DNA from: JBBSAT01 sp044223665
GTDB lineage: Bacteria; Myxococcota_A; Polyangia; Polyangiales; Sandaracinaceae
DNA length: 64,000 bases
Direction: 5' to 3'
Assembly: GCA_044223665.1 (NCBI GenBank)
Contig: JBGALT010000022.1
Span: 1-64,000 of the forward strand
A model generated the notes under the pieces. It did no database searches. It saw only the letters and a list, made by a program, of their open reading frames with translations, and was not told where the DNA came from. Each line of letters opens with the position of its first letter. Position 1 is the first letter of the stretch. A program made the translations under genes and the position numbers. This document shows positions 42,653-51,646 of this stretch, one piece after another.

Positions 42653-44749
42653 TCAGTCGTGGCCCACGCGCACGATGTGCTCGCCCGTCGTCGCGTCGTA
42701 GGCGTCCAGCACGTGGGAGCTCGCGCACCAGATCCGATCGGTCGAGGCCGCGGCGCCGCCCATCGTCATGCGCGTCGAGCGCAGGTCCACGTCGAAGACG
42801 CGCGCGCCCGTCGTCACGTCGAACGAAGCGATCGAGCGCGCGGTGGTGCGCGAGTAGAACGCGATGACGCGCGGGCCGCCGAGCAAGAGAGGACCGGGCG
42901 CACCGCTCCGCGTCGATAGCGGATCGCGGTCGGTGATGTCGGTCACTGCGACCAGGGTCCCTTCGTGCACGATCGCGATCATCGGAACGTCGGTGCCACT
43001 CGCGCGCCATCCGAGCCCCACGACGAGCGGCGCCGATACGTGTCGGACGACGGAGCGCACCTCCATCCCCGGTGCCTCCAGCGCGACGTCGTCCGCGGGG
43101 ACGAACGCGCTCGTGTGCGGGCCCGGTCCGAAGCCGACACTCTCCGAGGAAGCCCTCGGACAATCACCGCGCTGCGGCGCGCCGATCCGGCCGGCGGCGT
43201 CGAGCGGCGCGAACTGGCCGCCCGCGATGGCGATGGCGAGCCCTCCCTCCTCCGGGCGACACAGGCCCTGGGCGCGGTCTCGAAGCGACGCCCGACCGAG
43301 GATCGTCCCGTCACGTCGATCGAACGTGAGCGCGTCGGACTCGGGGCCGGCGAGCACGACGATCTCGCCGTCGTCGGTGAGGCCGAGCGTCCCGGCGAGC
43401 GAGGGTGTCGGCACTCGCTCGCTCTCCCAGATCAGCGACCCGTTCGCCCCATCGATGGCTGCGAGGTGAGCGGCGGCTTCCATGCCCTCGACGCGGACGA
43501 TCGTGCCGACGGCGTCGGTGGGTCCGTGCCCGTCGACGTCGATGGCGAGGGGAGCGCTGCCTCCCCATTGGAGCCCGAGGCTTCCGACCGCGCCCGCGCC
43601 GACGGACGCGCACGCGCGCAAGAGCTGTGAGCCCCAGCAGCAACAGCACGGAAAGAGCACCAGCAGAGCGAGCCACCAGCCGTGCCGCATCGCGAGACGA
43701 CCGAGCCCCTCGGGACCCGCGACGCCCGCGGACGGCGAGATGCCGGGCACTGCTCGGCCAAGAGTGCTCGCCCCGGAGGACCCGAACGGGAGCGGGCCCG
43801 GCCCGCGGACGGAATGTGCCGGAGCGGGCGAGCCGATCACTGCGATCGGTGGTGGCGAGGAGGGGGCCTGCATCGTGGGCGCTGTCGCGACGTCGCGAAC
43901 GTCGGTGCCGAGCGCGCGTGCGAGCTGGACGTAGAGGCTGCGTGCCGTGGCGGGCCGGGCGGCGGGCTCGCGCTCGAGGCACTGCCGCACCACCGCCGCG
44001 AGCGCCGGTGAGGTCGCGGGCGCGAGCGACACGAGGTCGCGCGGAGGCTCGGTGAACATCTTGGCGATCAGCTCGGTGAGCGACTGGGCCTCGTACGGAT
44101 AGCTCCCGCTCAGCGCCTCGAAGAGCACGACCCCGATCGCATACAGGTCCGACCGCCCATCGAGATCACGGCTTCCGCGTGCCTGCTCCGGCGAGAGGTA
44201 GTACGCGGTGCCGATCACCGTGCCCGTCTTGGTGAGCGGCGCGAGGCTCTGCTGCTTGGCGATCCCGAAGTCGAGCAGCTTCGGCCGGACGACGGCGTCC
44301 GCGCAGCGCTCGAGAAACACGTTGTCCGGCTTCAGGTCCCGATGGACGATCCCGTGCTCGTGGAGCGCCGCGAGCGCATCGACGATGGGAAGGACGTAGA
44401 CGACGAGCTCGGCGGATGTGAGCGGTCCCCGCGTCAGACGCGCCGAGAGGCTCTCCCCCGCGAGCAGCTCCATGGCGATCCACGGCACGCCGTGGTCGAC
44501 ACCTGCGTCGTGGACCTGCACGATCGCGGGGTGACGGACGCGCGAGGCGAGCGTGGCCTCGCGGAGAAAGCGATCGACGTGCTCGGCCGGCAGCGCTCGG
44601 TCACCGTCGCTCGCGGCGCGCAGGAGCTTGAGCGCGACGCGCTTGTGCAGGACGACGTTCTCGGCGATCCAGACGGCGCCCATGCCGCCTTCGCCGAGGA
44701 GCGAGACGAGACGGTACTTCCCTGCGATGACTTCGTCCGGGGCCGGCAC
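42653..44749 (-). CDS. Ser/Thr protein kinase with membrane anchor and propeller-like sensor
   Basis: 698 residues from the GTG at 44749 (VPAPDEVIAGKYRLV, the usual Pkn opening). A longer start at 44833 would overlap the tetR operator. Kinase motifs are complete: GEGGMG (19-24), Lys41, HRDLKPDN (136-143), DFG (160-162) and YYLSPEQARG. A linker (about 285-355) contains a peptide, IGSPAPAHSVRGPGPLPFGS, encoded by a genome-dispersed 76-bp repeat. One membrane helix comes next (WWLALLVLFPCCCCWG), then PQQ-like blades (LAAIDGANGSLIWESERVP, SFDVTTGARVFDVDL). It is likely a signalling kinase with a periplasmic sensor. The start region is divergent from tetR. Confidence 0.9.
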   Translation of the reverse strand: MPAPDEVIAGKYRLVSLLGEGGMGAVWIAENVVLHKRVALKLLRAASDGDRALPAEHVDRFLREATLASRVRHPAIVQVHDAGVDHGVPWIAMELLAGESLSARLTRGPLTSAELVVYVLPIVDALAALHEHGIVHRDLKPDNVFLERCADAVVRPKLLDFGIAKQQSLAPLTKTGTVIGTAYYLSPEQARGSRDLDGRSDLYAIGVVLFEALSGSYPYEAQSLTELIAKMFTEPPRDLVSLAPATSPALAAVVRQCLEREPAARPATARSLYVQLARALGTDVRDVATAPTMQAPSSPPPIAVIGSPAPAHSVRGPGPLPFGSSGASTLGRAVPGISPSAGVAGPEGLGRLAMRHGWWLALLVLFPCCCCWGSQLLRACASVGAGAVGSLGLQWGGSAPLAIDVDGHGPTDAVGTIVRVEGMEAAAHLAAIDGANGSLIWESERVPTPSLAGTLGLTDDGEIVVLAGPESDALTFDRRDGTILGRASLRDRAQGLCRPEEGGLAIAIAGGQFAPLDAAGRIGAPQRGDCPRASSESVGFGPGPHTSAFVPADDVALEAPGMEVRSVVRHVSAPLVVGLGWRASGTDVPMIAIVHEGTLVAVTDITDRDPLSTRSGAPGPLLLGGPRVIAFYSRTTARSIASFDVTTGARVFDVDLRSTRMTMGGAAASTDRIWCASSHVLDAYDATTGEHIVRVGHD
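43763..43840 (-). repeat. 76-bp dispersed repeat, copy inside kinase coding sequence
   Basis: The reverse complement reads GTGATCGGCTCGCCCGCTCC at the start and CTCCGGGGCGAGCACT at the end. It matches 16401-16476 over its whole length with about ten differences. It lies in frame in the linker between the kinase and membrane segments and encodes VIGSPAPAHSVRGPGPLPFG then SSGAST. The insertion keeps the gene open. Confidence 0.85.
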
Positions 44750-44828
44750 GCAGGCATCGTACGCTGCTCGCACGTGGGAGCGATCGCTGGTCACGGCCGC
44801 GCGCACTTCGTGACCGCGCGAGCATGAC

Positions 44829-44878
44829 GGCACTCGATGTCATTTTTCTTTTGACACCAAGTGCCAGTTTGCTAGATC
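44829..44878 (+). promoter_or_regulatory. tetR promoter with TetR-type operator; probably leaderless
   Basis: A -35 TTGACA (44851-44856) is followed after 16 bp by TAGATC (44873-44878). The -35 lies inside TGACACCAAGTGCCA (44852-44866), a near-palindrome of the type bound by TetR dimers. A second, related half-set lies at 44829-44842 in inverted orientation (GGCACT, 3 bp, TGTCA against TGACA, 3 bp, AGTGCC). The predicted start of transcription falls on or next to the GTG at 44885, giving a leaderless mRNA. Autorepression is the natural reading. Confidence 0.65.
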
Positions 44879-44884
44879 CCCCTC

Positions 44885-45499
44885 GTGCTGACGGCCCCCA
44901 GCGAGGATCTCGGTCTCCGCGACCGGAACACCAAGGACCGGCGCGATGCGCTGATCGGGGCGGCGTACGCGCTCTTCGCCGAGAAGGGCTACGCGGCGAC
45001 CACGATGGACGACGTCGCCGCGCGCGCCGGTCTCTCGCGCCGCACCGCCTTCCGCTACTTCGCCACCAAGGACGAGCTCGTCTTTCCGGTTCGCGACGAG
45101 CGGCTCGCCGCGCTCGAGGCCCTGCTGGTTCCGCACGCCGCCGAGACGCCGTTCGCCACCGTCAAGCGCGCTTGCCTCGCGCTCGCGCGTCACTACCAGG
45201 ACGACCGCGCGCGCATGCTCGCGCAGTGGCGGATCGTCGCGTCGGAGCCGACGCTGATCGCGTCGGAGCTGCACCACGACCGGCAGAGCGAGCTCGCCAT
45301 CGAGCGAGCGTTCCTCGCCACCGGCGCGGCGACGCCGCGGGCCCGCCGCCGCGCGCGCGTGCGTGCCTCGGCGGTGGTGGGGGCCGTGCGCGCCACCTTG
45401 CGCGAGTGGCTCGAGGGCGGCGCGAGCGTGGATCTCGTGCGCCTCGGACGAGAGACGTTCGCGGAGCTCGAAGAAGGATTCGGGGAGGAGAAGCGATGA
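44885..45499 (+). CDS. TetR-family transcriptional repressor
   Basis: The 204-residue product has an N-terminal TetR helix-turn-helix: ALIGAAYALFAEKGYAATTM, then DDVAARAGLSRRTAFRYFATKDELV. The C-terminal ligand domain (EPTLIASELHHDRQSELAIE, VRASAVVGAVRATLREWLEG) is of the common MftR/TetR_C type. It begins with GTG immediately downstream of its own -10, and its stop overlaps the next gene by 4 bp. It therefore very probably represses itself and the downstream lyase-like and creatininase-like genes, and is released by a substrate of that pathway. Confidence 0.92.
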   Translation: MLTAPSEDLGLRDRNTKDRRDALIGAAYALFAEKGYAATTMDDVAARAGLSRRTAFRYFATKDELVFPVRDERLAALEALLVPHAAETPFATVKRACLALARHYQDDRARMLAQWRIVASEPTLIASELHHDRQSELAIERAFLATGAATPRARRRARVRASAVVGAVRATLREWLEGGASVDLVRLGRETFAELEEGFGEEKR

Positions 45500-46953
45500 C
45501 GACGACGGCGACGATCCCGGTCGAAGGAACCAGCAAGGACGAGGTGCTCCGCAGGCTCGAGAGCTACCGGGCCGAGGACGTTCCGTGGCGCGAGGGCAAG
45601 GCCTTCGGCTACGTCTTCGATGCGCGTCACGAGGCGATCGACGCCGGCAAGCGCGCCTTCGTGGCTTTCTTGAGCGAGAACGGCCTCGATCCCACCTCGT
45701 TCCCCTCGCTCTTGCGGCTCGAGAACGAGGTCGTGCGCATGTGCGCGAGCCACGTGCACGGCGGGCCGGAGGTCGTGGGCAACTTCACGAGCGGCGGCAC
45801 CGAGTCGATCCTGCTCGCGATGAAGTCCGCGCGCGACTGGGCGAAGAAGAACCGCCCCGCGCTCTTCGCGGGCGGCGCGCGCCCGGAGATCCTCGTCCCC
45901 GTGACGGCACACGCCGCCTTCCACAAGGCGGCCGCGTACCTCGAGCTCGGCATCCGCACGTTCGACGTCGACCCCACGAGCTGCCGCGCGAGCGCGGCCA
46001 CGGCGCGCGCCGCGCTCTCCGATCGCACGCTCGTCCTCGTGGCGTCGGCGCCCTCGTATGCGTACGGCGTCATCGACGACGTCGCCGGCCTCGCGGCCCT
46101 CGCCGTCGAGAAGGGGCTCTGGATGCACGTCGATGCGTGCATGGGCGGCGTGCTCTTGCCCTTCCTCGAGAAGCTCGGGCAGGACGTGCCGCCCTTCGAC
46201 TTCCGCGTCCCGGGCGTCTTCAGCCTCTCGATGGATCTGCACAAGTACGGCTACACGCCGAAGGGCGCGAGCGTCGTGCTCTACCGCGACAAGGGGCTCC
46301 GCAAGCACCAGATCTACGCGTGCTCGGAGTGGGCCGGCTACACGATCGTCAACGCCACCGTGCAGAGCACCAAGAGCGGCGGGCCGCTGGCCGGCGCGTG
46401 GGCGACGATGGTCTGCATGGGAGAAAAAGGATACCTCGACGTCGCCGCGGCGATGCGCGACGCGACCCAGCGTCTGGTGGCCGGCATCGACGCCATCCCC
46501 GGCGTGCACGTGATCTCGCGGCCCGACATGACGCTCGTGGCGTTCACCTCCGACACCTTCAGCGTGTTCCACCTGCCTGACCTGATGAAGAAGCGCGGCT
46601 GGTACGTGCAGCCGACGCTCGGCACGGGCGGCCTGCGCGAGCACGTCCACCTGTCGATCACCGCCGCCAACGTGCCGCACGTCGACGCCTTTCTCGCCGA
46701 TCTGCGCGAGGCGGTCGCCGAGGCCGCGACGCTCCCGAAGAACGACACCGCCAAGGAGGTCGCGAAGATGGCCTCGTACGTCGACCCGACGGCGCTCGAC
46801 GACGAGGCGTTCGGCAAGCTCCTCGCGATGGCGGGGATGCGCGGGGCCGGCGTGCCCGAGTCGACCGCGGGCATCAACCAGATCTTGAACGAGCTGTCGC
46901 CCGCGTTCCGCAAGGCGATCGTCATCCACTTCCTGAACGACCTGTTCGCGTGA
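45496..46953 (+). CDS. PLP-dependent lyase, sphingosine-1-phosphate-lyase-like (group II decarboxylase fold)
   Basis: The 485-residue product has the fold-type I group II decarboxylase pattern. GNFTSGGTESILLAMKSARD binds cofactor phosphate, HVDACMGGVLLPF holds Asp213 under the pyridine ring, and SMDLHKYGYTPKGASVVLYR contains the PLP Lys250. The last block, with HKYG and the following PKGASV, is closest to sphingosine-1-phosphate lyases, which split the phosphorylated long-chain base into an aldehyde and phosphoethanolamine. Myxobacteria make sphingolipids, so this is plausible. A glutamate or aromatic amino acid decarboxylase role cannot be excluded. It is coupled by overlaps to tetR before and the creatininase-like gene after. 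Confidence 0.88.
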   Translation: MTTTATIPVEGTSKDEVLRRLESYRAEDVPWREGKAFGYVFDARHEAIDAGKRAFVAFLSENGLDPTSFPSLLRLENEVVRMCASHVHGGPEVVGNFTSGGTESILLAMKSARDWAKKNRPALFAGGARPEILVPVTAHAAFHKAAAYLELGIRTFDVDPTSCRASAATARAALSDRTLVLVASAPSYAYGVIDDVAGLAALAVEKGLWMHVDACMGGVLLPFLEKLGQDVPPFDFRVPGVFSLSMDLHKYGYTPKGASVVLYRDKGLRKHQIYACSEWAGYTIVNATVQSTKSGGPLAGAWATMVCMGEKGYLDVAAAMRDATQRLVAGIDAIPGVHVISRPDMTLVAFTSDTFSVFHLPDLMKKRGWYVQPTLGTGGLREHVHLSITAANVPHVDAFLADLREAVAEAATLPKNDTAKEVAKMASYVDPTALDDEAFGKLLAMAGMRGAGVPESTAGINQILNELSPAFRKAIVIHFLNDLFA

Positions 46954-47918
46954 CGGCGCCGACGTTCCTCGACTGGCACACGCTCAGCGGTCGCCAGATC
47001 GATGCGCTCGATCGGTCTCGCACGGTCGTGCTCGTGCACTGCTCGCCCCTCGAGGTCCACGGGCCGCACCTGCCGACGATGGCCGACATCCGCGAGGCGG
47101 AGGGCTTGATCGAGCGGGCCGGGGAGCTCTTGACCGAGAAGCACGAGGGCATCCAGTTCTTGCGGCTGCCGTGGATGTTCCTGGCGGCCGACGTGCTGCC
47201 GCACCGCGGCTCGATCAAGTTCAGCCCGCGCACCGTCGCCACGGTGATCGAAGAGCTCGGGACGAGCCTCGGGAGGCAGGGGTTCAAGCACGTGTGGGTC
47301 GGCAGCTTCCACGGCGGCCCACGACACGTCTCCGCGCTCGAGGTCGGCGCGCATCGCGCCCACGCGCGCACCGGGGTGGAGATGATCAGCGTCTTCTCGC
47401 TGCTCGTCACGCGCCTGACCGGCGGCAGCTCCGATCTGGCGACGTTGCTCGGGGGCCTCGGCGGGATCCCGAAGAGCGAGCTCGTCGGCGACGCGCACGG
47501 CGGGCTCGTGGAGACGGCGATGCTCCTTCACCTCGCAGCGCCCCACGTGGATCGGAGCTACGGCTCCTTGCCGCCGCGATCCGTCGAGCTCGATCTGGCC
47601 GAGCGCGGCAAGCGCCCCCTCCAACGCGGAGAGAAGGCCACGCTCCTCGAGCTGCTCCGGAGCTTCCCGCTCAAGCAGCAGTACTACGAGCGCGAGACCT
47701 ACGCGGGCGCGCCCGCCAAGGCGAGCGCTGCGCTCGGCGAGCTCTACCTCGACAAGCTCGCCGGAGAGGCCGCCGCCGCCCTCTCCGAGCGCTATGCCGG
47801 CACGCTCCCCGTCGCGGCGTGCAAGAGCCCCCTCTGGCCGCTCCGCCACCTGCTGCTCTCGCGCACCTTCGGTCGCGCGTTCGAGGCGCTCGTGAGCACC
47901 AAGCCCTCGCCCGTGTGA
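46950..47918 (+). CDS. Creatininase-family amidohydrolase
   Basis: 322 residues from a GTG inside the preceding stop. Creatininase motifs are visible: VHCSPLEVHGPHLPTMADIR (metal-binding Glu, His and Asp), VGSFHGGPRHVSALE and GDAHGGLVETAMLLH (His-Gly-Gly and Glu ligands). Members hydrolyse cyclic or linear amides; MftE, which trims a peptide in mycofactocin synthesis, belongs here too. The substrate is unknown. Coupling to a lyase-like enzyme under TetR control suggests a short catabolic or lipid-head-group pathway. The C-terminal 100 residues (PLKQQYYERETYAG and beyond) are outside the usual core and may be helical. Confidence 0.88.
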   Translation: MTAPTFLDWHTLSGRQIDALDRSRTVVLVHCSPLEVHGPHLPTMADIREAEGLIERAGELLTEKHEGIQFLRLPWMFLAADVLPHRGSIKFSPRTVATVIEELGTSLGRQGFKHVWVGSFHGGPRHVSALEVGAHRAHARTGVEMISVFSLLVTRLTGGSSDLATLLGGLGGIPKSELVGDAHGGLVETAMLLHLAAPHVDRSYGSLPPRSVELDLAERGKRPLQRGEKATLLELLRSFPLKQQYYERETYAGAPAKASAALGELYLDKLAGEAAAALSERYAGTLPVAACKSPLWPLRHLLLSRTFGRAFEALVSTKPSPV

Positions 47919-47945
47919 GCGCGGCGCGAGCCTGCGACTCGGTCT

Positions 47946-48635
47946 TCAGTTCTCGACGAAGATGGCGCCGTACATGCCGGCGACGTAGTGGACCGCGCAG
48001 TAGTACCCGTACGCGCCGGCGGCGGACATGGTGAACGACGCCGTGTTGCCGGTGTCCGTCGAGCGGATCGGCGAGCTCGGATCGCTGCTCACCATGGTCC
48101 CGACGACTTCCCCCGCGCGCAGCGGGTGGAACGCGAACGCGACGTCGAACCTGACCACCGTCCCCGTTCGAACGCGAATGCACGGCGGCGTGAACGAAAG
48201 GCCCGCCTGCGTGATCGTCACGCTCGACATGCTCGTCATGTCGAGCGCCGTGGCTTGCGTACACCCGTTGAGGGTCGGCGCCATGAACGCATCGGGGACG
48301 AACGCGTCGTCGGAAACGAGCGCGTCGTCGGAAACGAACGCGTCGTCGGGCACGAGCGCGTCCACGCCGACGTCCGTCGACCCGTCGGTCGGTGCCTGGG
48401 CATCGGCGCCTGCGTCGTCCGTGGTGGCCGCGTCGACGGTGACACCGGTGTCCACCACGGCACCGGCTTCCGTCCGGGCGTCGAGTGCCGCGTCCAGCTG
48501 CGGCCCACCGCCATCGTTCGCGCCGGCGTCGTGGTCCCCACCATCGACGCTCCCGACGCCGGTCCCGGGGCAACCGGCGAGCGCCACCGTTACGACCAGC
48601 CCACCCATCGTCGCGGAAAGGCGCAAGAAGCTCAT
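47946..48635 (-). CDS. Blue-copper (cupredoxin) lipoprotein with Asp-rich stalk
   Basis: 229 residues from the ATG at 48635, with lipobox VALAGC. An Asp/Ala/Thr stalk of about 110 residues (ALVPDDAFVSDDALVSDDAF) carries a C-terminal cupredoxin domain of about 95 residues. The type-1 copper ligands are visible as His in FAFHPLRAG and Cys, His and Met in YGYYCAVHYVAGMYGAIFV. It is probably a tethered electron carrier on the outer or inner membrane face. It converges with the creatininase gene. A redox partner could be the dihaem protein at 37330, but that is a guess. Confidence 0.9.
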   Translation of the reverse strand: MSFLRLSATMGGLVVTVALAGCPGTGVGSVDGGDHDAGANDGGGPQLDAALDARTEAGAVVDTGVTVDAATTDDAGADAQAPTDGSTDVGVDALVPDDAFVSDDALVSDDAFVPDAFMAPTLNGCTQATALDMTSMSSVTITQAGLSFTPPCIRVRTGTVVRFDVAFAFHPLRAGEVVGTMVSSDPSSPIRSTDTGNTASFTMSAAGAYGYYCAVHYVAGMYGAIFVEN

Positions 48636-48698
48636 GCCGCGCAGCCTATCGCGCATCGCCGTGGGGGTCACGATCGACGTCGGCACCGTGGCCGCCGT

Positions 48699-49778
48699 TC
48701 AGCGGCAGGGGGCTCGCAGGCGCACGACGCCGGCAGCGCCCATGGCGCGCGTGCAGGCCTCGCCGAACAGATCGTAGGTGCCGTTCTCGCCCATCGCCCA
48801 GCCGTCGGTGCGCGTGGGATCGTGCGGGACGAGCACGCCGCCCACCACGACCTCCGGCTCCGTCGTGGTGATGGCGCCGTCGGGGAAGAAGGAGCAGCTC
48901 GAGACGCGCGTCGCGATGTCCTGGAACGCGCGGCGCAGGTCGTCGGGGTTGCGGACGTCGTAGAAGGGCTCGGCGTCGCGCACGACGGGACGGCCTCCGG
49001 CGAACGCCATCTGCGCCAGCACGCTCACGAGATAGCTCTCGCGCACGTCCATCGCGATCACGTACGTCGCCACGCCGCGGGCGAGCGCCTCGTCGATGCG
49101 CGCGACCGTCCGGTTGCGATCGAGACAGAGCTCGGGTTCGACGCCGATCTCGACGCACGTCTCGGGGGCTTGCCCGAACCACGGCTCGGCCGCGTCGGCC
49201 GGATCGCAGTTCGGCCCGCCGTCCGTCGCCAGCACGATCGACTGCGGGACGCCTTCGCGACGACGTGCGAGCAGCGCTCGCGTGGCGACCGCCAGCGCGT
49301 CGGCCGTCGGCGTTCCCCCCGATGGCTCGTGCGCCGAGAGCGCCGACGTGATCGCCGCGCCCGAGCCGAGCGCGACGGGGACGTCGAGCTGCGCGCCCAC
49401 GTTGCAGACCGTGCCGCCCGAGATCGTCGCGCCGGGGATCGGGAAGATCGACGCACCGAACGCCACCTCGGCGTCGAACGCCGGGAGCGCGTCTCCGAGC
49501 GCTTCGTGGAGCGCGCTCCAGCGCGTGGTGGTCGAGCTCGCGAGGGGACGCGTCATCGATCCCGATCGATCGAGCACGAGCACCACGTCGGCGTGCGCCG
49601 GAAGCAGGACGACGTCGGGCACGCAGACGGGCCCGCCGTCGGGCAAGCGCGGTGGGCCCGCATCGAAGCGCGCCGCGTCGACCGGTGGGACCTCGAGCCC
49701 GGTCTTGGCGCCACACCCCGAGACGGTGATCGCGATCGCGAACAAGGCTCGAGCTCGGCGCAGCACGTACGAGAGCAT
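48699..49778 (-). CDS. vWA-domain lipoprotein
   Basis: The 359-residue product has a lipobox (AIAITVSGC). A von Willebrand A domain has the MIDAS DRSGSM in VVLVLDRSGSMTRPLA. The remaining MIDAS elements are in GGTPTADALA (Thr) and IVLATDGGPNC (Asp). Paired Cys residues are consistent with a secreted location. This is the intact type of protein that the truncated gene at 25128 seems to derive from, although the two are not close copies. The role is likely adhesion or complex assembly at the surface. The 75-bp spacer to nadB is divergent. Confidence 0.9.
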   Translation of the reverse strand: MLSYVLRRARALFAIAITVSGCGAKTGLEVPPVDAARFDAGPPRLPDGGPVCVPDVVLLPAHADVVLVLDRSGSMTRPLASSTTTRWSALHEALGDALPAFDAEVAFGASIFPIPGATISGGTVCNVGAQLDVPVALGSGAAITSALSAHEPSGGTPTADALAVATRALLARRREGVPQSIVLATDGGPNCDPADAAEPWFGQAPETCVEIGVEPELCLDRNRTVARIDEALARGVATYVIAMDVRESYLVSVLAQMAFAGGRPVVRDAEPFYDVRNPDDLRRAFQDIATRVSSCSFFPDGAITTTEPEVVVGGVLVPHDPTRTDGWAMGENGTYDLFGEACTRAMGAAGVVRLRAPCR

Positions 49779-49852
49779 TCGCCCATCCGCGCGCTCCGAT
49801 CAAGCCGGACCGCCGAGGGCGCGATGCGGGAACGCTGGTAGAGTGCCGGCGC

Positions 49853-51490
49853 ATGAAGATCGAGTGCGACTATCTCGTTCTCGGAAGCGGTGTGGCCGGC
49901 CTCACGCTCGCCCTCGAGGCCGCCGCTCACGGGCGCGTCGCGGTGGTGACCAAGCGCGCGCTCTCCGACTCGAACACCGCGTGGGCCCAGGGCGGCATCG
50001 CCGCCGTCATCGACCCGCACGACAGCTTCGCCGCGCACACCACCGACACGCTCAACGCCGGCTACGGCCTGAACAAGCGCAAGGCCGTGGAGATGGTCGT
50101 CGAGGGCGGCCCGGCCGGCATCCGGCGCCTCATCGAGCTGGGCGCGAGCTTCGACACGCGCAGCGAAGAGGAAGCCGGTGTCGTCGTCGACGGTCGCCCC
50201 ATCGATCCGCCGCTCGACCTGACCCGCGAAGCCGCCCACACGGCACGGCGCGTGGTCCACGCGGGCGACGTGACGGGCCGCGAGGTCTCGCGCGTGCTCG
50301 TGCAGGCGGTGCGCGCGCACGCGAACATCCAGGTCTACGAGCACCACATGGCGATCGACCTGATCGATCTCTCCAAGCTCGGTGGCCCGCACCAGATCGC
50401 CGGTGCCTACGTGCTGGACACCCAGAAGGGCGAGATCCACACGTTCGTCGCGCGAGCCACGGTGCTCGCCACGGGAGGCGCGGGGAAGGTCTACCTCTAC
50501 ACGACCAATCCCGACGTCGCGACGGGAGACGGCGTGGCGATGGCGTATCGCGCGGGCGCGCTGATCTCGAACATGGAGTTCTTCCAGTTCCATCCGACCT
50601 GCCTCTTCCACCCGCAGGCCAAGAGCTTCCTGATCAGCGAGGCGCTGCGCGGCGAGGGCGGGATCCTCCGCCTCGCCGACGGCGAAGCGTTCATGAAGCG
50701 GCACCACCCGCTCGCCGACCTCGCGCCACGCGACGTCGTCGCCCGCACGATCGACTTCGAGATGAAGCGTACCGGCGCCGACTGCGTGTACCTCGACATG
50801 TCGGCGCGCCCCGCGGCGTACCTGAAGGAGCGCTTCCCGACGATCTACGCCGAGTGTCTGCGCTTCGGGATCGACCTGACCGCGCAGCCGATCCCGATCG
50901 TCCCGGCCGCCCACTACATGTGCGGCGGCGTCGTGGTCGACCTCGAGGGACGGACGAACATCCCGGGGCTCTGGGGTGTGGGCGAGGTGACGTGCTCGGG
51001 CCTGCACGGGGCGAACCGACTCGCGTCCAACTCGCTCCTCGAGGGCCTCGTCTACGGGGCGCGTGGCGCCGACTCGATTCGAAAGGTCGGCCGCACCGCG
51101 CCCTTCCCCGACGTGCCCGACTGGGACGCCGGCGAGGCCGTGCCGAGCGACGAGGGCGTCGTCATCAGCCAGAACTGGGACGAGCTCCGGCGCTTCATGT
51201 GGAACTACGTCGGCATCGTGCGCAGCGACAAGCGGCTGCGCCGCGCCGCGCGCCGCGTCGCGCTGCTCAAGGACGAGATCCGCGAGTACTACTGGAAGCA
51301 CCAGCTCACGCTGGACCTGCTCGAGCTGCGCAACATCGCCGACGTCGCCGAGATGATCATCGGCTGCGCGAGCGTCCGGAGAGAGAGCCGCGGCCTGCAC
51401 TACAACATCGATCACGCGGAGACCGACCCCACGCTCGCCCGCGACTCCGTGATCGTCTTTGGCGAGCCGCCTCACCTCGCCAAGGACTGA
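49853..51490 (+). CDS. nadB: L-aspartate oxidase
   Basis: 545 residues. The N-terminal FAD site is DYLVLGSGVAGLTLALEAAA. SNTAWAQGGIAAVIDPHDSF and HTTDTLNAGYGL follow, then the flavin-capping region FFQFHPTCL and the C-terminal AAHYMCGGVVVDLEGRTNIP and SGLHGANRLASNSLLEGLVY. These define NadB, which oxidises aspartate to iminoaspartate in de novo NAD synthesis. The length is normal and all landmarks are present. nadA and nadC are not adjacent. It is the only clear central-metabolism gene in the window. Confidence 0.96.
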   Translation: MKIECDYLVLGSGVAGLTLALEAAAHGRVAVVTKRALSDSNTAWAQGGIAAVIDPHDSFAAHTTDTLNAGYGLNKRKAVEMVVEGGPAGIRRLIELGASFDTRSEEEAGVVVDGRPIDPPLDLTREAAHTARRVVHAGDVTGREVSRVLVQAVRAHANIQVYEHHMAIDLIDLSKLGGPHQIAGAYVLDTQKGEIHTFVARATVLATGGAGKVYLYTTNPDVATGDGVAMAYRAGALISNMEFFQFHPTCLFHPQAKSFLISEALRGEGGILRLADGEAFMKRHHPLADLAPRDVVARTIDFEMKRTGADCVYLDMSARPAAYLKERFPTIYAECLRFGIDLTAQPIPIVPAAHYMCGGVVVDLEGRTNIPGLWGVGEVTCSGLHGANRLASNSLLEGLVYGARGADSIRKVGRTAPFPDVPDWDAGEAVPSDEGVVISQNWDELRRFMWNYVGIVRSDKRLRRAARRVALLKDEIREYYWKHQLTLDLLELRNIADVAEMIIGCASVRRESRGLHYNIDHAETDPTLARDSVIVFGEPPHLAKD

Positions 51491-51646
51491 CGTCGTCGGT
51501 CCGGGTGGTGACGAACGCGCACCAAATGCGGCGATTCTCACCACCGCCGCGCCAAAGGTGCAGCGTCCACGGAGCGGCGGATCGAGAAACGAGAGCGGAC
51601 GGACATTTCATCGCCGAGAGCCCGCGGGACCGGCTACACATGCTGG

